From Trametes villosa (lineage: Eukaryota; Basidiomycota; Agaricomycetes; Polyporales; Polyporaceae): a stretch of DNA of 64,000 nt. The stretch is from assembly GCA_002964805.2 (NCBI GenBank), contig PUDQ02000001.1, positions 3,682,001 to 3,746,000 of the forward strand. The letters are read 5' to 3'. Shown here one piece after another: positions 1-12,516 of the stretch. Made by a program: the position numbers and the translations under genes. The notes under the pieces were generated by a model. It ran no database searches. It was not told the origin of the DNA and was given only the letters and a program-made list of their open reading frames with translations. Each line of letters opens with the position of its first letter. The stretch's first letter is position 1.

Positions 1-73
1 CTTCCCACAATGTCAGTGGCCCGCCAACCACCCATCTTCCTATCCTCCTTGTCCCCGCGAGACTTCGACCAGG

Positions 74-1329
74 ATGCCTTCCAACCAAACTACCGAGCAG
101 GTCGACCACGACATGCAGTGGCTGGCGCGCGAGGCGCCCCAGTTCCATACGAACACCGAGGCTACTCGCTTTTCGAACCCGTTCTCGGCAAGCCACGACG
201 ACTGCGACGACGCGTCTTCCACCTCGAGCGACCACGATTCCGCGGGTTCCGACTCAGACGACGACCCGTACCACCCGTACAACTTCCAGGATCACTCCAA
301 GAAGTGGGTGCGCGACGGCGACTACGTCTATGCCGCGGATGACCTGCAGGATAACTAGTACGTGCATGTCTCACATCCTTTGTTCGCATCACTCACCGAA
401 GCTCCCGCCTTTGTAGTCTTGCCGCGAACACCCACATCGACGACGCACCGTACGTGCCTCCGAGCGAGGACGCGAAAGACAAAGGCCCCGCGCTATTCCT
501 CTCCCCCGAGGATCTCGCGCCGTCGAGCCCCTTCGAGCCCTACATCTACCGCGACGCCGCGCCGCAACAGCAGCTGCAAACGCTCTCCCCCCTCGAACTC
601 ACCGCGTCGCTGCCCTCCTCGTCTTCCTCGCCTTCGCCCGCTCCCCCCGCACCGCGCACGCGCCGTGGCAGAGGACAATCACGCCGAGGTGCCGCACATG
701 AGCTCTCAAACGCGGAGTCCGACGGCGAGGCCGACACATCTAGCGGCGACGACGCGTCGGAAGACGAGTACGTGCCCTCTCCGCGCATCCGCTCGCGCAA
801 GCTCCCCTCGTCCACGCGCATCCACGCGCAGGGCCGTGCACAGCTGCGCACGAACGCCCGGCTCTCCTACTCCCCATACCCCTCCTCCTCGACGTCGAGC
901 TCTGCCGTCGAGTCAAGTTCCGCGGCAAACTCACGCCGGCCGGGCTCGCGCAACGTCCAGATCATCGACCAGGTCCCGCCGCCGCGCGGCAGCTGGCCCA
1001 AGGCGGGCCCGGACGCGTACAAGTGCCCGTACTGCGACCATGTGCAGAAGAACAAGCGGTCGCCCGACATGGAGCGTCACATTCGCTCGCACTTCCGGCG
1101 CACGGCACAGTCGCAGTGGGTGTGCTGTGGGCTTCCCCTGGAGGAGGCAGCACAGCAGGGGAAGGGGCGCAACGACAACCTCTGGCAGTTCAACGGCGTG
1201 CTCATGGCCGGTGGCTGCCATGAGGACTTCAGCAGGATGGACGCGCTGAAGAGGCACTGGAGGAACGGGAACAACAACTGCATCGGCGACATTAGGTATT
1301 CGCGGGTCAAGGACGAGCCTTCCCAGTGA
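74..1329 (+). CDS. C2H2-type zinc-finger protein
   Basis: Two exons, 74-357 and 417-1329, joined in phase 2 across a 59-nt intron (donor GTACGTG, acceptor TTTGTAG), give 398 residues. The N-terminal two thirds are acidic and Ser/Pro-rich low-complexity sequence. The C-terminal third holds a finger of the form YKCPYC...H-x3-H (roughly residues 295-320), followed by a second Cys/His group (WVCCG, GGCHEDFSRMDALKRHW, NNNC). This pairing of one C2H2 finger with a degenerate downstream finger is common in basidiomycete regulators of unknown target. It is probably a nuclear DNA-binding protein; I cannot name the target. The ATG at 74 is the first in frame. The gene converges with the next one. Confidence 0.8.
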
Positions 1330-1664
1330 AGCTCCACGCCGGTGACGCCGCACGACATCATAGACTCACTCACCATGCCGCTCCTCCCTATACCCACCCG
1401 CATATGCATAGTTTCTCGTTGTACATACGAGCGTTCTCGCGCCGGACTTGTCGTACTTCATCTGTATCCCGTCCCACATTTCGATCGCACTGTAGCACAT
1501 ACCAATAATCAATCCAGCCTGGAATAGACATCTCCACTCGGTGTGAACAATGCGTGAGCCGAAGTTGCGCGAACGCCCGGTACGATACAGTTAGAACGGA
1601 CGTACGACGGCCCTTCGCGGCCCGTGGTAGGACACAGAAGATCAGCGCCTCAGATTCTGGAGTC
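1330..1664. other. Convergent intergenic stretch
   Basis: This 335-bp gap separates two convergent genes and should hold both 3' ends. No gene, repeat or strong structure was recognised in it. Confidence 0.5.
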
Positions 1665-2766
1665 TCATGCCGCATCTTCACTGAGAAGGACGTATTCACG
1701 GGCAGATTCACCAAACTTGATCACTGCAGTGCGGGCCTAGCTCAGGCCGATTCTCACCGAAAGAGACGAGACGGACGCACCATCGCCGAGCATCAATTCA
1801 TAGTATCTCGATTCTGGGATGCGCTCGTCGTTGACAATAGTGCCATTCGTGGATTCGAGGTCGATTATGAACGGCCTGGGGGCAGAATCAGCGCATGCCG
1901 GACAGGTTCTCGCGCAGCGAGACTCACTTCACAGCGCTCTTCACGTCGCCGAACTCGTTCTTTTCCCGGACTTGCCGATCTGCGCGCCGACGAGGGACAA
2001 GATCCAGCGGACGTAATAAGCAGGTTCTGGGGGTGGACGCACACTGTATAACGGCATGCTGTTTGGAACACGAAGGGTGCTCCACGGCGATGTCCACGAC
2101 CGCCCGGTCTCGCCCAATCAGGTATGCACTCTGCCTATGTATGTGCAACAGATCTATATGCGCCGCGAAGTGCGGGCTGAGTTCGCGAACGTAACATGGA
2201 CGAAGCGAAGCGTACTCACCGACTTGTTCCTTGCCCTTGAACACGTACAGCCTCCACCCGACGCTGGGCTTACGCGCCTCCGGGGGCTCGTGGTACTTGA
2301 GCACCGTGTTCGTGCCGTCCGCGCGCTTGACCGTCTTCGTCTCCGCAGCTAACAAGCCGGACGGCGCAAAGTTAGGCTTGGCCTTGTCTTCCTCAGCGGC
2401 AGCAGAGCGGGATCGTGAACGAGACGCGGGCTTAGAGGAACGTGCGCGCGGCGATGCAGAGCGACGCGAGGGTCCCGCAATCGCACGACGTGAGTCGCGA
2501 TCCCTGTCTTCGCGTTCGCGTCCCCTCCCGTGGTCTCGGTCGCGGTTGCCGTACCGGTCTTCCTCTCGAGGGCGGTCGCGAGTCCTCTCATCTGCAGGGT
2601 CGCGGTCCCTTCGCCTTCTATCTCTCTCGTCCTCTTCTCTGCGGGGAGGTTCGCGCCGAGAACCTCGGTAGTCGTCTCGGTCGTCGTAACGATCTCGCCG
2701 AGGGCGGGACGGCCCCTCTTCGTCATCCCTATCGCGGTATCGCTGTTGCGGAGAGTCTCGAGGCAT
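1665..2766 (-). CDS. SNIP1/Pml1-like FHA-domain splicing factor
   Basis: Five exons (2220-2766, 2043-2153, 1928-1979, 1781-1875, 1665-1723 on the minus strand) join in frame to 287 residues. The first about 140 residues are an Arg/Asp/Glu/Ser-rich region of the SR/RD type. The rest is an FHA domain with the family hallmarks IGRDR, HPSCSKQHAVIQ, STNGT and a closing FGESAREYVLL. In yeast Pml1, a subunit of the RES complex that retains and splices pre-mRNA, and in human SNIP1, the same FHA layout binds the spliceosome, so a nuclear splicing role is expected. Introns are 52-66 nt. The ATG at 2766 opens the charged region. Confidence 0.92.
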
Positions 2767-3253
2767 CCCTCAGCGCAGAGCCAGAGCTTTGAAGGAGCAG
2801 GGAGGATGTAAGAGGTAGCTGTACTAGCGCTGCAGTGGCTGGTGCGAAGTTGCCTCGCCTCCGGCGCTTGCGAACGTACGTACGAAATAGGCGCCAGCCT
2901 GGAATTCTCGAGTTCGCAGATCTGCAGCCCGAGGCTCGAGCCACGACTTCTACCAGCATACGCTCAGTCCACAAGTCAATTCAACACGACCAAAAACTTG
3001 ACAGCAACAAGTACTCTTCACTATTCAATTCCAGCACCGAGAGCGGTCCAAGATCTGCACACGGGCCTCCTGCTGCCAGTGCACAGTGAATACTGTGCAT
3101 ACGGCGGTCTCAAGAAAAGCGGCCAGTGGTATGGCGTGGTCGTGACAATAGCTTAAACCCCGAGAATGTAGCTAATACACCCCGGACAATTACCCCGGAC
3201 CGATATATCGTAGTAATGTTTTAAAATCGGGTCTCGCCCGAGTCCCCCGCCTC
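2767..3253. other. Intergenic stretch upstream of the SNIP1-like gene
   Basis: About 490 bp between the start of the FHA gene and the stop of the lipase, both on the minus strand. It should contain the FHA gene promoter. I saw no further gene. Confidence 0.5.
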
Positions 3254-4414
3254 TCAGTTGCAAGCCAGGGTGCCGATGTTAATGCCCTCATACGGCCCCA
3301 AATGGTTCAGGATGTTGCCGAGCAGGATGTTGGGCACGGTTTTGATCGTGCACGCCTTGTCGTCCGCGTCGTCGTCCTCCGCGCACGCCACCGCGTTGCC
3401 GGGCGACACGATGTGGATCTCGCCGTGCGGGTGCTGGAAGCCGAGGAAGCGCCCGGGCACGATGGGCACCAGGTCCTTCTCGTTGTTGATCCGCACGAAG
3501 TCGGGGACCTGTTTCACGGCGCAGATGCTGTCAGCGCGCCGCAGCGAGAACAACGTTGGCAAATGCCAACTAGCGAGGACGTACCTTGCTGTCGAACAGG
3601 GCTGCGAAGGCCTTGTTCCCGACGCGGGGCGTGCCGTACGTCACGCCCTTGATGTGGATGTCCGACGGCAGCTGCAGCGTGAAGAAGAGCGAGTCCAGCT
3701 CGGCGAGCGCGCCCCCGAGGGAGTGGCCGATCTGCGTGCAGATGCAGCCCGTCAGCCCTGCCACTTTGAGCTGAAACGCGGAGGTAAATCGTGCGTACCA
3801 CGGTGACCTGCTTCGCGCCCTTGTCCGCAATGAGCTTCTTCACCTCGGTGAGGATCGTGTCGGCGGTCTTCGAGTGCTCATCGAGGAACCCGTTATGGGC
3901 CTGCACAGAGGTCGAGAGCCCCGGGAAGAGGTTTGTGTCCAGATCGTCGAGGAAGAAGTTAATATCCGTCAGATCGGACTCCCTATATTTAACATGAGTA
4001 TCTGTGATACATGTAGTCTAGCAGCGGTTAGCACTCACAACTTCAGCGGGTCGGTGCCCTCATGGGCGACGATCACGGAGTTGTCTTGTGGCCAATATCC
4101 AACAAAGACTGGAGTTGCGTCAGTACATCATTTTCTATCATTGGCCGAAACGTTGACTTACATTGCTGAATCTTGCCACCGTCGCCACCCGTCAAGGTCG
4201 GCTGGAAGCCAGGCAGTGCGTCGCAGGCCTGCCCGCAGCTCCAGTTCGTGATCTTGCTCGACGGGCAGTACGCCGCACGCGCAAACTGCGTGAACGGCGC
4301 AAAAGACGCCAGGTCGTTCGCCGCTAGGGCGGTGACCGCGCGCTTCGAGGTCGGAGCAGCAGCGGCGAAGCCCGCAGCCGAGAGAGCGAAGAGGAGAGCA
4401 GAGGTGAACCGCAT
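3254..4414 (-). CDS. Secreted fungal class 3 lipase
   Basis: Five exons (4162-4414, 4039-4108, 3799-3982, 3585-3731, 3254-3508, minus strand) join in frame to 302 residues, the usual size for fungal class 3 lipases. A signal peptide covers about residues 1-20 (MRFTSALLFALSAAGFAAAA). The nucleophile elbow GHSLGG appears once exon 3 is spliced to exon 4; the Asp in NNEKDLVP and the His in HPHGEIHI complete the expected Ser-Asp-His triad. Paired cysteines (ACDALPG, ACAEDD, LACN) fit a disulfide-bonded secreted enzyme. It should hydrolyse triacylglycerols or related esters outside the cell. A TATA-like TTAAATAG element lies at 4569-4576, about 155 bp upstream of the ATG. Confidence 0.93.
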
Positions 4415-7400
4415 GGCTGTGTCGTTACGGAGAGTACGTCGGCGTCGCGGGCGTGGTGTCGTGAACGTGAGCGCAAGGCGGAAGACCTCTGGACGAGTCT
4501 CGGTGCGGCCTGGCGTGTACGTGCCGGAGAGCGAGGGCTGCGAGGACGAGCGGGGTTGCCTGCAACCGTTAAATAGCCTGAAGGGAAGTGCTCAGCTGAG
4601 CGGCCAAGAACGATCGGGGGGAGAACGAAAAGGGCACGGCCCGGACGTCCACAAGGTGAAGCAAGGAAAAGAAGGGGCGGGGGATGCGGCGCACACCGTA
4701 GCACGATCCCGAGGACATGTTAAAATGTGCGCCGACCTCCGACTACGGAAGGCACTGCACCCCCGCACCCCATGCAACGCGGGCTCGCAACGCGTTGGGG
4801 CAGGGCTCGCGCGTTGCATCACCCGCCGCGCATCACCATTCTGAGGTCGACATCCGCTCGGTATCCATGTGATGCGCGCGGCACGACGTGCTAGCGGCGG
4901 TGCGCAGCGTCGAAAAGCTCGCGGTTGTTCCGATCGCCCCGTCGCTGGACTCCGATGGAGGGTTTACTGCTCGCGGGCGCAAGGATGAGTCCCAGGCCAA
5001 GAAACAGCAATGATTTGGGGCCTGACCTGAACGATTATCCACAAGGTGCCGCTGGTCACAGTACCCCGCCTCCGCGTTCCTGGGGCGGGCGTTGCAGATG
5101 GGCAATGCCAGTCGTATGATGCACTGCGTACATTGCGATGATTGTCGCGCGCTGATGAGGGGTGATCCCAACATGTCCAGTGCTGCATTCCTGCTAGGGC
5201 CGAAAAAGGCAGGCGCGACGCGTCGCATGCACGATCAGGTGATCGAGTCCGAGCGCCGACGCGCACGGCCGCGGATTTGCCGGCGGTCTGCTGAACCATC
5301 GTCCGACAGCGCGCTGAGCAGCAGACGCGCGATGTCGGACTTGTGGGGTGTGCCTCGCGCGAGTGGGGGAGGATCGACTCTCGAGGGAAGGAGGGTCGCT
5401 GAGGGGGGACGCCTTGCGGAGCCGCAACACGTACGATTCGAGGCGCTTGTCTGGCAGCCGTCCGTGCCTCTGTATTGAAAGCTTTTTGAAAGTCGCTCGG
5501 CATTCATCGGGGTGACCGCCGTCAGGATTACCTCTTACTGCATCCACCGAGCTGGCCGACATTCCAGCCGTGCAGATATCGCCGGCTGGGAGCGTCAATC
5601 TGTCAGCACAAGCCGTCCCGGAGAGTAGAAGGCGACCTTCCCTCTTCCGCCCCCTTCGCCGCTGACTCCCTGCGGGCAGACAGGACATCGCCCTCCATCG
5701 CCCGGCGCACTAGGAGACCGTTGGTGGGGAGGGGCGGGTGCAATCGCCAATATTCCGAGGCCCTCCGGCGGACGACGTCAAAACCCGTCTCGACCGACGT
5801 GGCGGATCCTGTTCATTAAGACAGGGGTAAATACTGCACCCGCGCCGGGGACACTGGGAGTTGTGGGCGTCGGTGTCGATCCTGCATGCTGCACGCATGA
5901 TCGCAGCGTGCGCACCCCGAGGAGACCAGCGCGCGGGGGGCCTCGCCCCCGCGTTGCGCCCCGCTGGCCTCTGGCGGCGTATTTACCGCACCGCGCTGGA
6001 GTTGACGTCAACGGGCCCACGCGCACGGCTCGCCGCAGAGAGCCCTGGCGTCCAACCGCCTGATAGGACGCGCCTGGCTGGCGGCGGCCGTGATGTGACC
6101 GGCGTGCGGGGCGCGCCAGCGCGTTCTCTGCGTTCTCCCGGCTCTCCCGCGATACATCCTCCGAGCTGTATTGCGCCGCTCGCCGGCGACGCGCAATAAG
6201 GACATACATGTCGCTAACGGCACCAGGTGCCGGGTGGCCTCACGACGCTTCGCACGCTGGTTCTCTGCGCGTGCACACGTTCCAAGGCGTGGTATCGACA
6301 GCCTCCATCTCGATAACGTCTTCGTGGCGAGAGCCTGGAACCGGCAGCGTGCCGCCCGAGTGCGACGAAGGAGCGATATCTGCGCCTTCGGCAGGCTCTG
6401 TCGATGTGTTCGTGAGGCCCCCTCCCACACGACATCCAGGAGACCGGTACTCACCAATTTACAGCGTTGGAATCTTGATCGCCGAAGCGGGCGGTGGGCC
6501 GCTCTCGTCCCGCGGACGTTCGACGGCGAGAGCGACGTCCGGCAAACAGCCTAGTGCGTCCGCCCGTGACAGTTCCAACGAAGGCTTCTCAACACAATAA
6601 GATTGGATACGCCTCATTCCAGCCGCGTTCCAGAACGGCAGCGCGATGCGCCCCATAATCTTACGCGTTCGCGCGTCCGTGCGTGCGTGATCCCAGAGCC
6701 ACCCAGGCGGGCGAGATTGGGCGCAGGAAGGCCAGCTGGCACGACAGCAGCTACCGGGAGCGCGCGGTGGGAAGAAGATGCGCTGTATGTTCATATGGCT
6801 CCGACATGTCAGACACAGATTGCCCAAGGCGGAGCGCCAATGTGACATTGTCCGGAGCATGGAACACGAAGATCCAACCCGTGCAGAGGAATCCGGTAGC
6901 GCGTTTTGCGTTTGATGACGAGCTGTCGCCCGGCTGAAGGTAATCAGGGATGTCGCAAAGAAACTCTCCTACCATGCCGAGAGGGAAGAAGGGGGCAGGA
7001 GGTGACAGGTCTGGAGCGCAGTCCGCACTTGACCATCCTGAGCAGAGCAGCAGGGACAGCATAGGGCCGTAGGCTCCCACCGCTGTATGATCCCCAGTGA
7101 CCCAAGATAGCGACGTTTTTCCGGGAGCGAATGGGGGCGCGAGCAGGAGACCAGGAGGAGGCGCGTCGGTAGACCGTCGCGAGACGGCCGTGACGGCATA
7201 CCATTGATAGCAGTCCGGTTGCAGGATTTGTACGGACGCGATATGGACCATCGTCGGCCGCCCGGGCGAGTGACAGATCGCAAGGTGGCGCAGGAAGGTG
7301 TCGACGGAGAACGTTCGATTGGGAGTGGGGGAGCGGGAAGATGAAGGCCAAGCGGGGGCTTTAGAGGGGCACGACGGGACATTGACAGCGAGTCGGGCGA

Positions 7401-8436
7401 GATATATCAGGCTGGATGAAGAGGCGAGGCCCGTGGAGAGCGTGGGTGGGTATGCTGTGCGCGAAGACGCGTTATGGGGGTCCACATGTGCGGGCGAGGT
7501 GGGAAGGGGGGGCGACGGATGGGGTAGGGTGCAGCTGTCGGGTGCCTCGAGGTAGATGAGAGCGCGGCGGGGCCGTGCGTCGAGCGGCGGCAAGGGAATT
7601 GATTCAATTCCGAGAAGGGATCTTGAATAGGCTCGCGAGGCAAGTGCAGATTGAGAGGAATCGCGCATGGGTGGGAAGACGGGAGAACGGTTCTGGCTGG
7701 GAGTGGAAGAGGAAGAGCGCGTCCACGCCGTCCGGGGAACGCCCATTGGCCTCGTCGCAGGCGGATCTCGGCTCGGCCCGGCGCGCTGAACCTACTCCGC
7801 GCAGGCGAACCCGCCCCTCTGCCACTGTCACGCTTGGAGCACCGCTGACGCCCTATTCAGCCTGCTCACCACCCCCAGCTCGCCCACGACGCGTTCCGCG
7901 CGGGGCAGCTGGGACAGAGTGCGCGGCGGCGAGGTGGAAGCCAAAGTGAGAGGCGGCGCGCGCCGGCCCAGAGAGGCGGGCAGAGGGAGGACGAGAGCCT
8001 GCGGAGGGAGAAGCTTCCCTGCCGCTTCGGTGGGTTAATTGGTGGTTACATAATTGAAAGCGGAAAATGAAGAAACTTATCCGAAAGGCGACTCGGCGAG
8101 TGTGTATTCAAATATGGCACACCGCTTCTTTCTGCCTCGCCAGATGTTATTTATCCAGTCCCCTCTGCGCTCGTCCATCCACCCGCCACCCTCGGTCGTC
8201 CCCAGTCGCTCGCTCGACCCCTCGCTCGTTTCACCTCCCCGAGCACGCCCTGTTTCGCCCGCTGCAGCCTCTGCCGTCTCCCCGGCAGCTCATCCTACTA
8301 ACGCCTTCTACAGCAGCCGGCCCGCTAAGAACTCCCCACCGCACCCCGCGACATCATACGCCTGCCCGTCGGGTGCAGTGACCAAGTCTAAACTCGATCC
8401 AGCACCCACAAGGCAATTTCCACACCGATACGCACC
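4415..8436. other. Gene-poor 4-kb stretch
   Basis: No recognisable gene family, tRNA or transposon was found between the lipase and the Zn2Cys6 regulator. The sequence is GC-rich and open in several frames. The only noteworthy reading frame is the minus-strand one at 6751-7746, listed separately. Nearby on the minus strand a good donor-like GTGAGTAC (about 6450) and an acceptor-like CAG (about 6396) could belong to a spliced transcript that I cannot reconstruct. Part of this region probably serves as promoter for the Zn2Cys6 gene. Confidence 0.5.
6751..7746 (-). CDS. Unrecognised 331-codon reading frame
   Basis: This frame begins at an ATG and stays open for 331 codons in a region where neither strand holds a recognised gene. 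The predicted protein is rich in Ser, Pro and Ala, with a short hydrophobic run near its middle (PMLSLLLCSG) and a Cys-containing C-terminal third. I recognise no domain. In GC-rich DNA a frame this long can arise by chance, so it may be an orphan gene, one exon of a larger gene, or noise. The length and isolation are seen directly; coding status is unproven. Confidence 0.25.
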   Translation of the reverse strand: MGVPRTAWTRSSSSTPSQNRSPVFPPMRDSSQSALASRAYSRSLLGIESIPLPPLDARPRRALIYLEAPDSCTLPHPSPPLPTSPAHVDPHNASSRTAYPPTLSTGLASSSSLIYLARLAVNVPSCPSKAPAWPSSSRSPTPNRTFSVDTFLRHLAICHSPGRPTMVHIASVQILQPDCYQWYAVTAVSRRSTDAPPPGLLLAPPFAPGKTSLSWVTGDHTAVGAYGPMLSLLLCSGWSSADCAPDLSPPAPFFPLGMVGEFLCDIPDYLQPGDSSSSNAKRATGFLCTGWIFVFHAPDNVTLALRLGQSVSDMSEPYEHTAHLLPTARSR

Positions 8437-11400
8437 ATGTCGGGCACGCACCCCTTCCCGCTCTCCAACAACCGCGGCTCGTACACCGGGCAGGACGTTT
8501 CCCCCGCATATCCCTCGGGCTCGGCGACCGCCACATACCCGTACCCGTCTTTTCCGTCGCGGCACGGCAGTTTCGACGCGAACCATGGGAGGGTGGATCC
8601 TGCGACGGTGGCGTCCATTTCTGGTATGTTCCACCACCACGAAGAAGACGACCCGCAGCAGCACTACTCGCGGCCCGGGTTTTCAGGCGACGCGTTTTCG
8701 CACCCCCAGTCGCAACACGAGCCGCGCGAAAACCTATGGCATTATTCGCCCTCGACCGCGGAGGCTTTCCGACCGCGTCTTGAGCAGTCAAATCACGAGG
8801 TGGGGGTCTCCTCCGAGTACGACCCTCCCATGCCGCAGGGGCCGCATCCGCCCGGTCCCTCCCACGGACAGAACCTGGGGCACAGCGTCCTGTCGTCTTC
8901 CATGCGTTCCGACGCTTCGAATCCGTCAGCGGGCCGTTCGCGAAGGGAAAAACCACGGCTTGAACTGGCTCCCGACCAGCCTCTCACCACCCAGGGGAAG
9001 CCTCGCACGCGCGTGTACGTAGCATGTGTCCAGTGGTGAGTGGATCATACCCGCCGCTCGAGATACTCGACGCCTAACTCCCAGGCACCGTTAGCCGCGG
9101 CAGGAAAATTCGCTGCGACGGCGCGAAACCGGTGTGCCACAACTGCAGCCGCCGGGCGGAGAACCCCCAGCTGTGTTCGTACGACACGGCACCGAAGCGG
9201 CGCGGCCCTGACAGGGTACCTGGGGCGCGCCAGCGGACGGCGTCCGGGCCCAACGACAAGCCGCGCAGGCGCAGGAGACCCCCTCCCATCGACGCGGACG
9301 GGCACGCATTCGAGTCCCACAGCACGAGCACGAGCCCCGTCGACTACAAATCGGTCTCCTTCAGTCCTACGGGCCACCCCTTCATGAGCGAGGCGGGCGT
9401 ATCCCATCACGAAGGCCTGACCATTATTCAGGAGGTCGGGCCCGGGCAGTACCACAGGCACCGCCAGGGTATGTCTCCGGTCTCTGGCGGCCTCGGCACC
9501 CACTACGCCCAGAGCCACGACCGCACCATCCTCACCAGCGGGACGCTCCATTCGCACGTAGGTCCATCAGGTTCCCTAGCCGACATCAATGTTGCCGCTC
9601 ACCCTGCCCACATAGACCCCAGCGGCCGCTTATGAAGCGATTCCGCTCGGGTCGCCTCTGTCTGCACCCATCGCCGTCGGGTATGCCGCGAGTGCCCCCG
9701 CCGCGCACGCGCACCCGCTCGGTTATGAGGTCGGCGAGGAGGGGGAGTACGAGTACGGTGAAGACGCGCTGGGCGGCGGGGAGCACAAGGACCTCATCGC
9801 GGCGGACCCGGGGCTGCAGTTCACGCGGGAGACGTGGTGGGACGCGCTCCTCGTGCTCTACGCGACCGAGGCCAGCACGGACGCGGCCCCGCAGGACATC
9901 GCGCTCGCGATGCCGCCGGGGATACGGGAGGACACCACGCAGAACATCACCGCCGATCTCCGCGCGATCTTCCGCGCCTCCCCGTACTGGCTCAACTTCA
10001 TCAACCTGCCGCGGTTTTTTGGGACGCTGCTGGACCCGCGCGCCCGCCACGGGATCCAGCCGAGCTTGATACTGGGCGCACTCGCGCTCGCCACATTTTT
10101 TCGGAGCCACGAGGGGGAGCTGGGGGCCCGCGGGCGGAGCCGGGCGCTGAAGCTGCGGGACCAGGCGCAGAGTGCGCTGGAGGCGAGCCTGAGCTCGCGG
10201 TGGGTCGACCCGAGCCTCGTCCAAGCGGCATGGGTGCGTCTCCCGCTAAAAAATCCGCGGCAGAAATTTTGCTGACGGCTAACCTCGCGCCACACGCAGC
10301 TCATCGCGTTCTTCGAGATCTGCGCACACCCGCTGCACTCCACGCCACGCGTCCGCTCGTCGATGGGCATGCTGGACTCGCTCCTGCGCAGCATGGGCCT
10401 GCTGGCGATAGACGCGGAGGACCCGCGCGCATCCATTTTTACCACGGGCGTGCCGGCTGTCACGGATGCGTCAGCGCGCCCCTTGCGTCACCGCCAGCTC
10501 GCCGCCCAGGAGTACTCCCTCCAGGCTCAGCACCGAGGACAGTCGCTCCCTCCTACCGACGGCCAGCCGCACGCTCTTCAGGAATGGCACCCTGAGCAGT
10601 CGCCGGCGGGTGTGCCGGGCCAGCCGCCGGAGCACCAGCCAACGCCCCTCTATGTCCATCCGCAGGCTAACGGCTTTCACCCGCCCTTACACGATACCCA
10701 GCTGTCGGTTCAGGACCGTGCTTCAGCCGTTCATGGACACCTGGAGCAAGTTTCACCGGCTCCAAGTGGCCCCTGCAGCTGCAAGACGTTTACCCTAGGA
10801 CACACCTGGCCGATGGTCCGCGAATTTGCGCCGCTTTGGGACATGACGCCGACGTGGCAGAGCCAATGGACGGAGAGCGAGATCCGGAAGGAAGAGTGCA
10901 GGCGGCTAGTCTGGAGCAGCGTCGTGCTCACCGCCGGCCACAGCTCGTACACCGCGGCGAGCTCGGCGATGGAGGTCCAGCAGCTGTTCTTGATGGACCC
11001 GAGAAACGTGAGTGTCCGCTCCGTCCGGCCCCCACTGCTTCGTCTTCCATGAGACAATCTGACTCGCGCGGGGGATCGGCTTCTAGTACGCGCTGCTCTT
11101 TCCCGGCGAATCGCTCGCGTACGCAGACGCGCCGGGGGATCCGCCCGCGGTACCGCCGCCGGACAAGGCTTCAGTGTGGGCGCTGTACGCCCGCGCGATG
11201 CTGATGTGGAACAGCTGCATCCGCACGCGCGCCGACACGACGCGCCCCGATCCCGAGAAGGCGGCGTTTGCGGTCGCGGCGTGGCGCGAGATCGACGCGA
11301 TCGAGGCGGCGCTCGAGCGGCACACCTGCGGGATCGAGCGCTCCTTCCTCTTCCAAGGCCGCGAGCTGCTGTTCAAGTGAGCACTCCCCGCTCGCTCTTC

Positions 11401-12516
11401 CCGCGCGGCGCTGCGGACGCTGACCGGGCACATGGCGATCCTTGTTTGACTTGACTTTGACTGATGCGGCGTGGCCTGGGCTGGGCTTGGCTTTGCTGCG
11501 GGCGTGCGTGCGGTGCCGTCCGTGTCTGGACCGAACACGACGTGTGGTGGTATGTGGTGCGTGGTGCGTGTGGCCGCGTGGACGTGTGGGATCAGCTCGC
11601 GGATGTGCATCGCATACGAGTTCCAGCGGTGCTTGCCGCAACCGACTGCGTACGTAATTCGTCTCCCTCACGGCGCGGCGTGGACCTCCGCTCGTCGGGC
11701 GGTCTGGGCTGCGGGTGCGTTGTGGGTGGTCATGTACTGATGATGCTGTTGATCGTTGTAGGCACGCGAACCTGCTCTTCTACCGGAGGAAGGCAGATGA
11801 ATGGCGTACGTGTTCCTCCGTTCGTCTCCCCCCTCCGTCTATGTGTTGCTGATTGCGGCGCGATGCCCGCATTGTTTTCGACCTATGGACAGTCACGCAC
11901 CTGGCGTCGCTTGGGAAGCGGATGGTCAACGCAGGCCTGCCGTCCGTGACGGGCCTCCCCGCGGCGAGCCTCGCGAAGCGGCCGTTCTTGCTGTTCTGGT
12001 TCATGTCCCAGATCGAGAGGTACGTGTCCCCTCCTGCGCGTGTGCATGCTGCGTTCATGTGCCTGACTGTTCCGCTCTTCCTCCCCGCAACCTTCGTCCC
12101 GCGCGAAAATGCCCCGTATCCGGTCCCGTCTCCGCGTTCTGTGCCTTTGCCCCTGACCCTCACGCCTCGCCCGGTGCCGCCTCCCACGGACGCGTATACT
12201 TGCGCAGGGCGCTGACGCTCTGGACGTACGACCAGACGCTGTCCCTGGCCCTCGACGTCGCGCGGGCGCTCTCACGCCCGGTGGAGTACCTGATGAACCT
12301 GTGGCCCTGCCCTGGTGAGTGCGACTGCCGATGGCGCGGCCGGCTCCGCTGAACTCTCCTGCAGAACAGCAGCGGCGATGGGAAGGCCTCCACCACAAAC
12401 TCGTCGTCTCCTGCCACGCCGCCGGCGTCCCCCTGTCCTCCACCACCACCCCCATCACCCCTATCCCGACTGGCCCAGCAAGCGCAACCGGCGGCGCTCC
12501 CGCAAGCCTGGGCTGA
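8437..12516 (+). CDS. Zn(2)Cys(6) fungal transcription factor
   Basis: Ten exons (8437-9035, 9095-9557, 9616-10233, 10300-11007, 11087-11376, 11596-11649, 11762-11805, 11893-12019, 12208-12314, 12365-12516) join in frame to 1,053 residues. Splicing exon 1 to exon 2 creates the binuclear cluster CVQC-x6-C-x6-CHNC-x9-C near residues 196-225, followed by a basic linker. The rest holds the helical fungal-specific transcription-factor middle region (for example SPYWLNFINLPRFFGTLLDP and MCIAYEFQRCLPQ). It should bind CGG-type sites in the nucleus; target genes are unknown. The N-terminal 190 residues are Ser/Pro/His-rich. The intron at 11377-11595 is unusually long for this gene (219 nt), so a small extra exon there is possible. 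Confidence 0.9.

Noticed and set aside
362..1249. A 295-codon Arg/Ser/Thr-rich plus-strand frame overlapping the C2H2 gene
   Set aside because: It is a shifted frame of the C2H2 exon, with the biased composition of out-of-frame GC-rich DNA; the zinc-finger frame is the conserved one.
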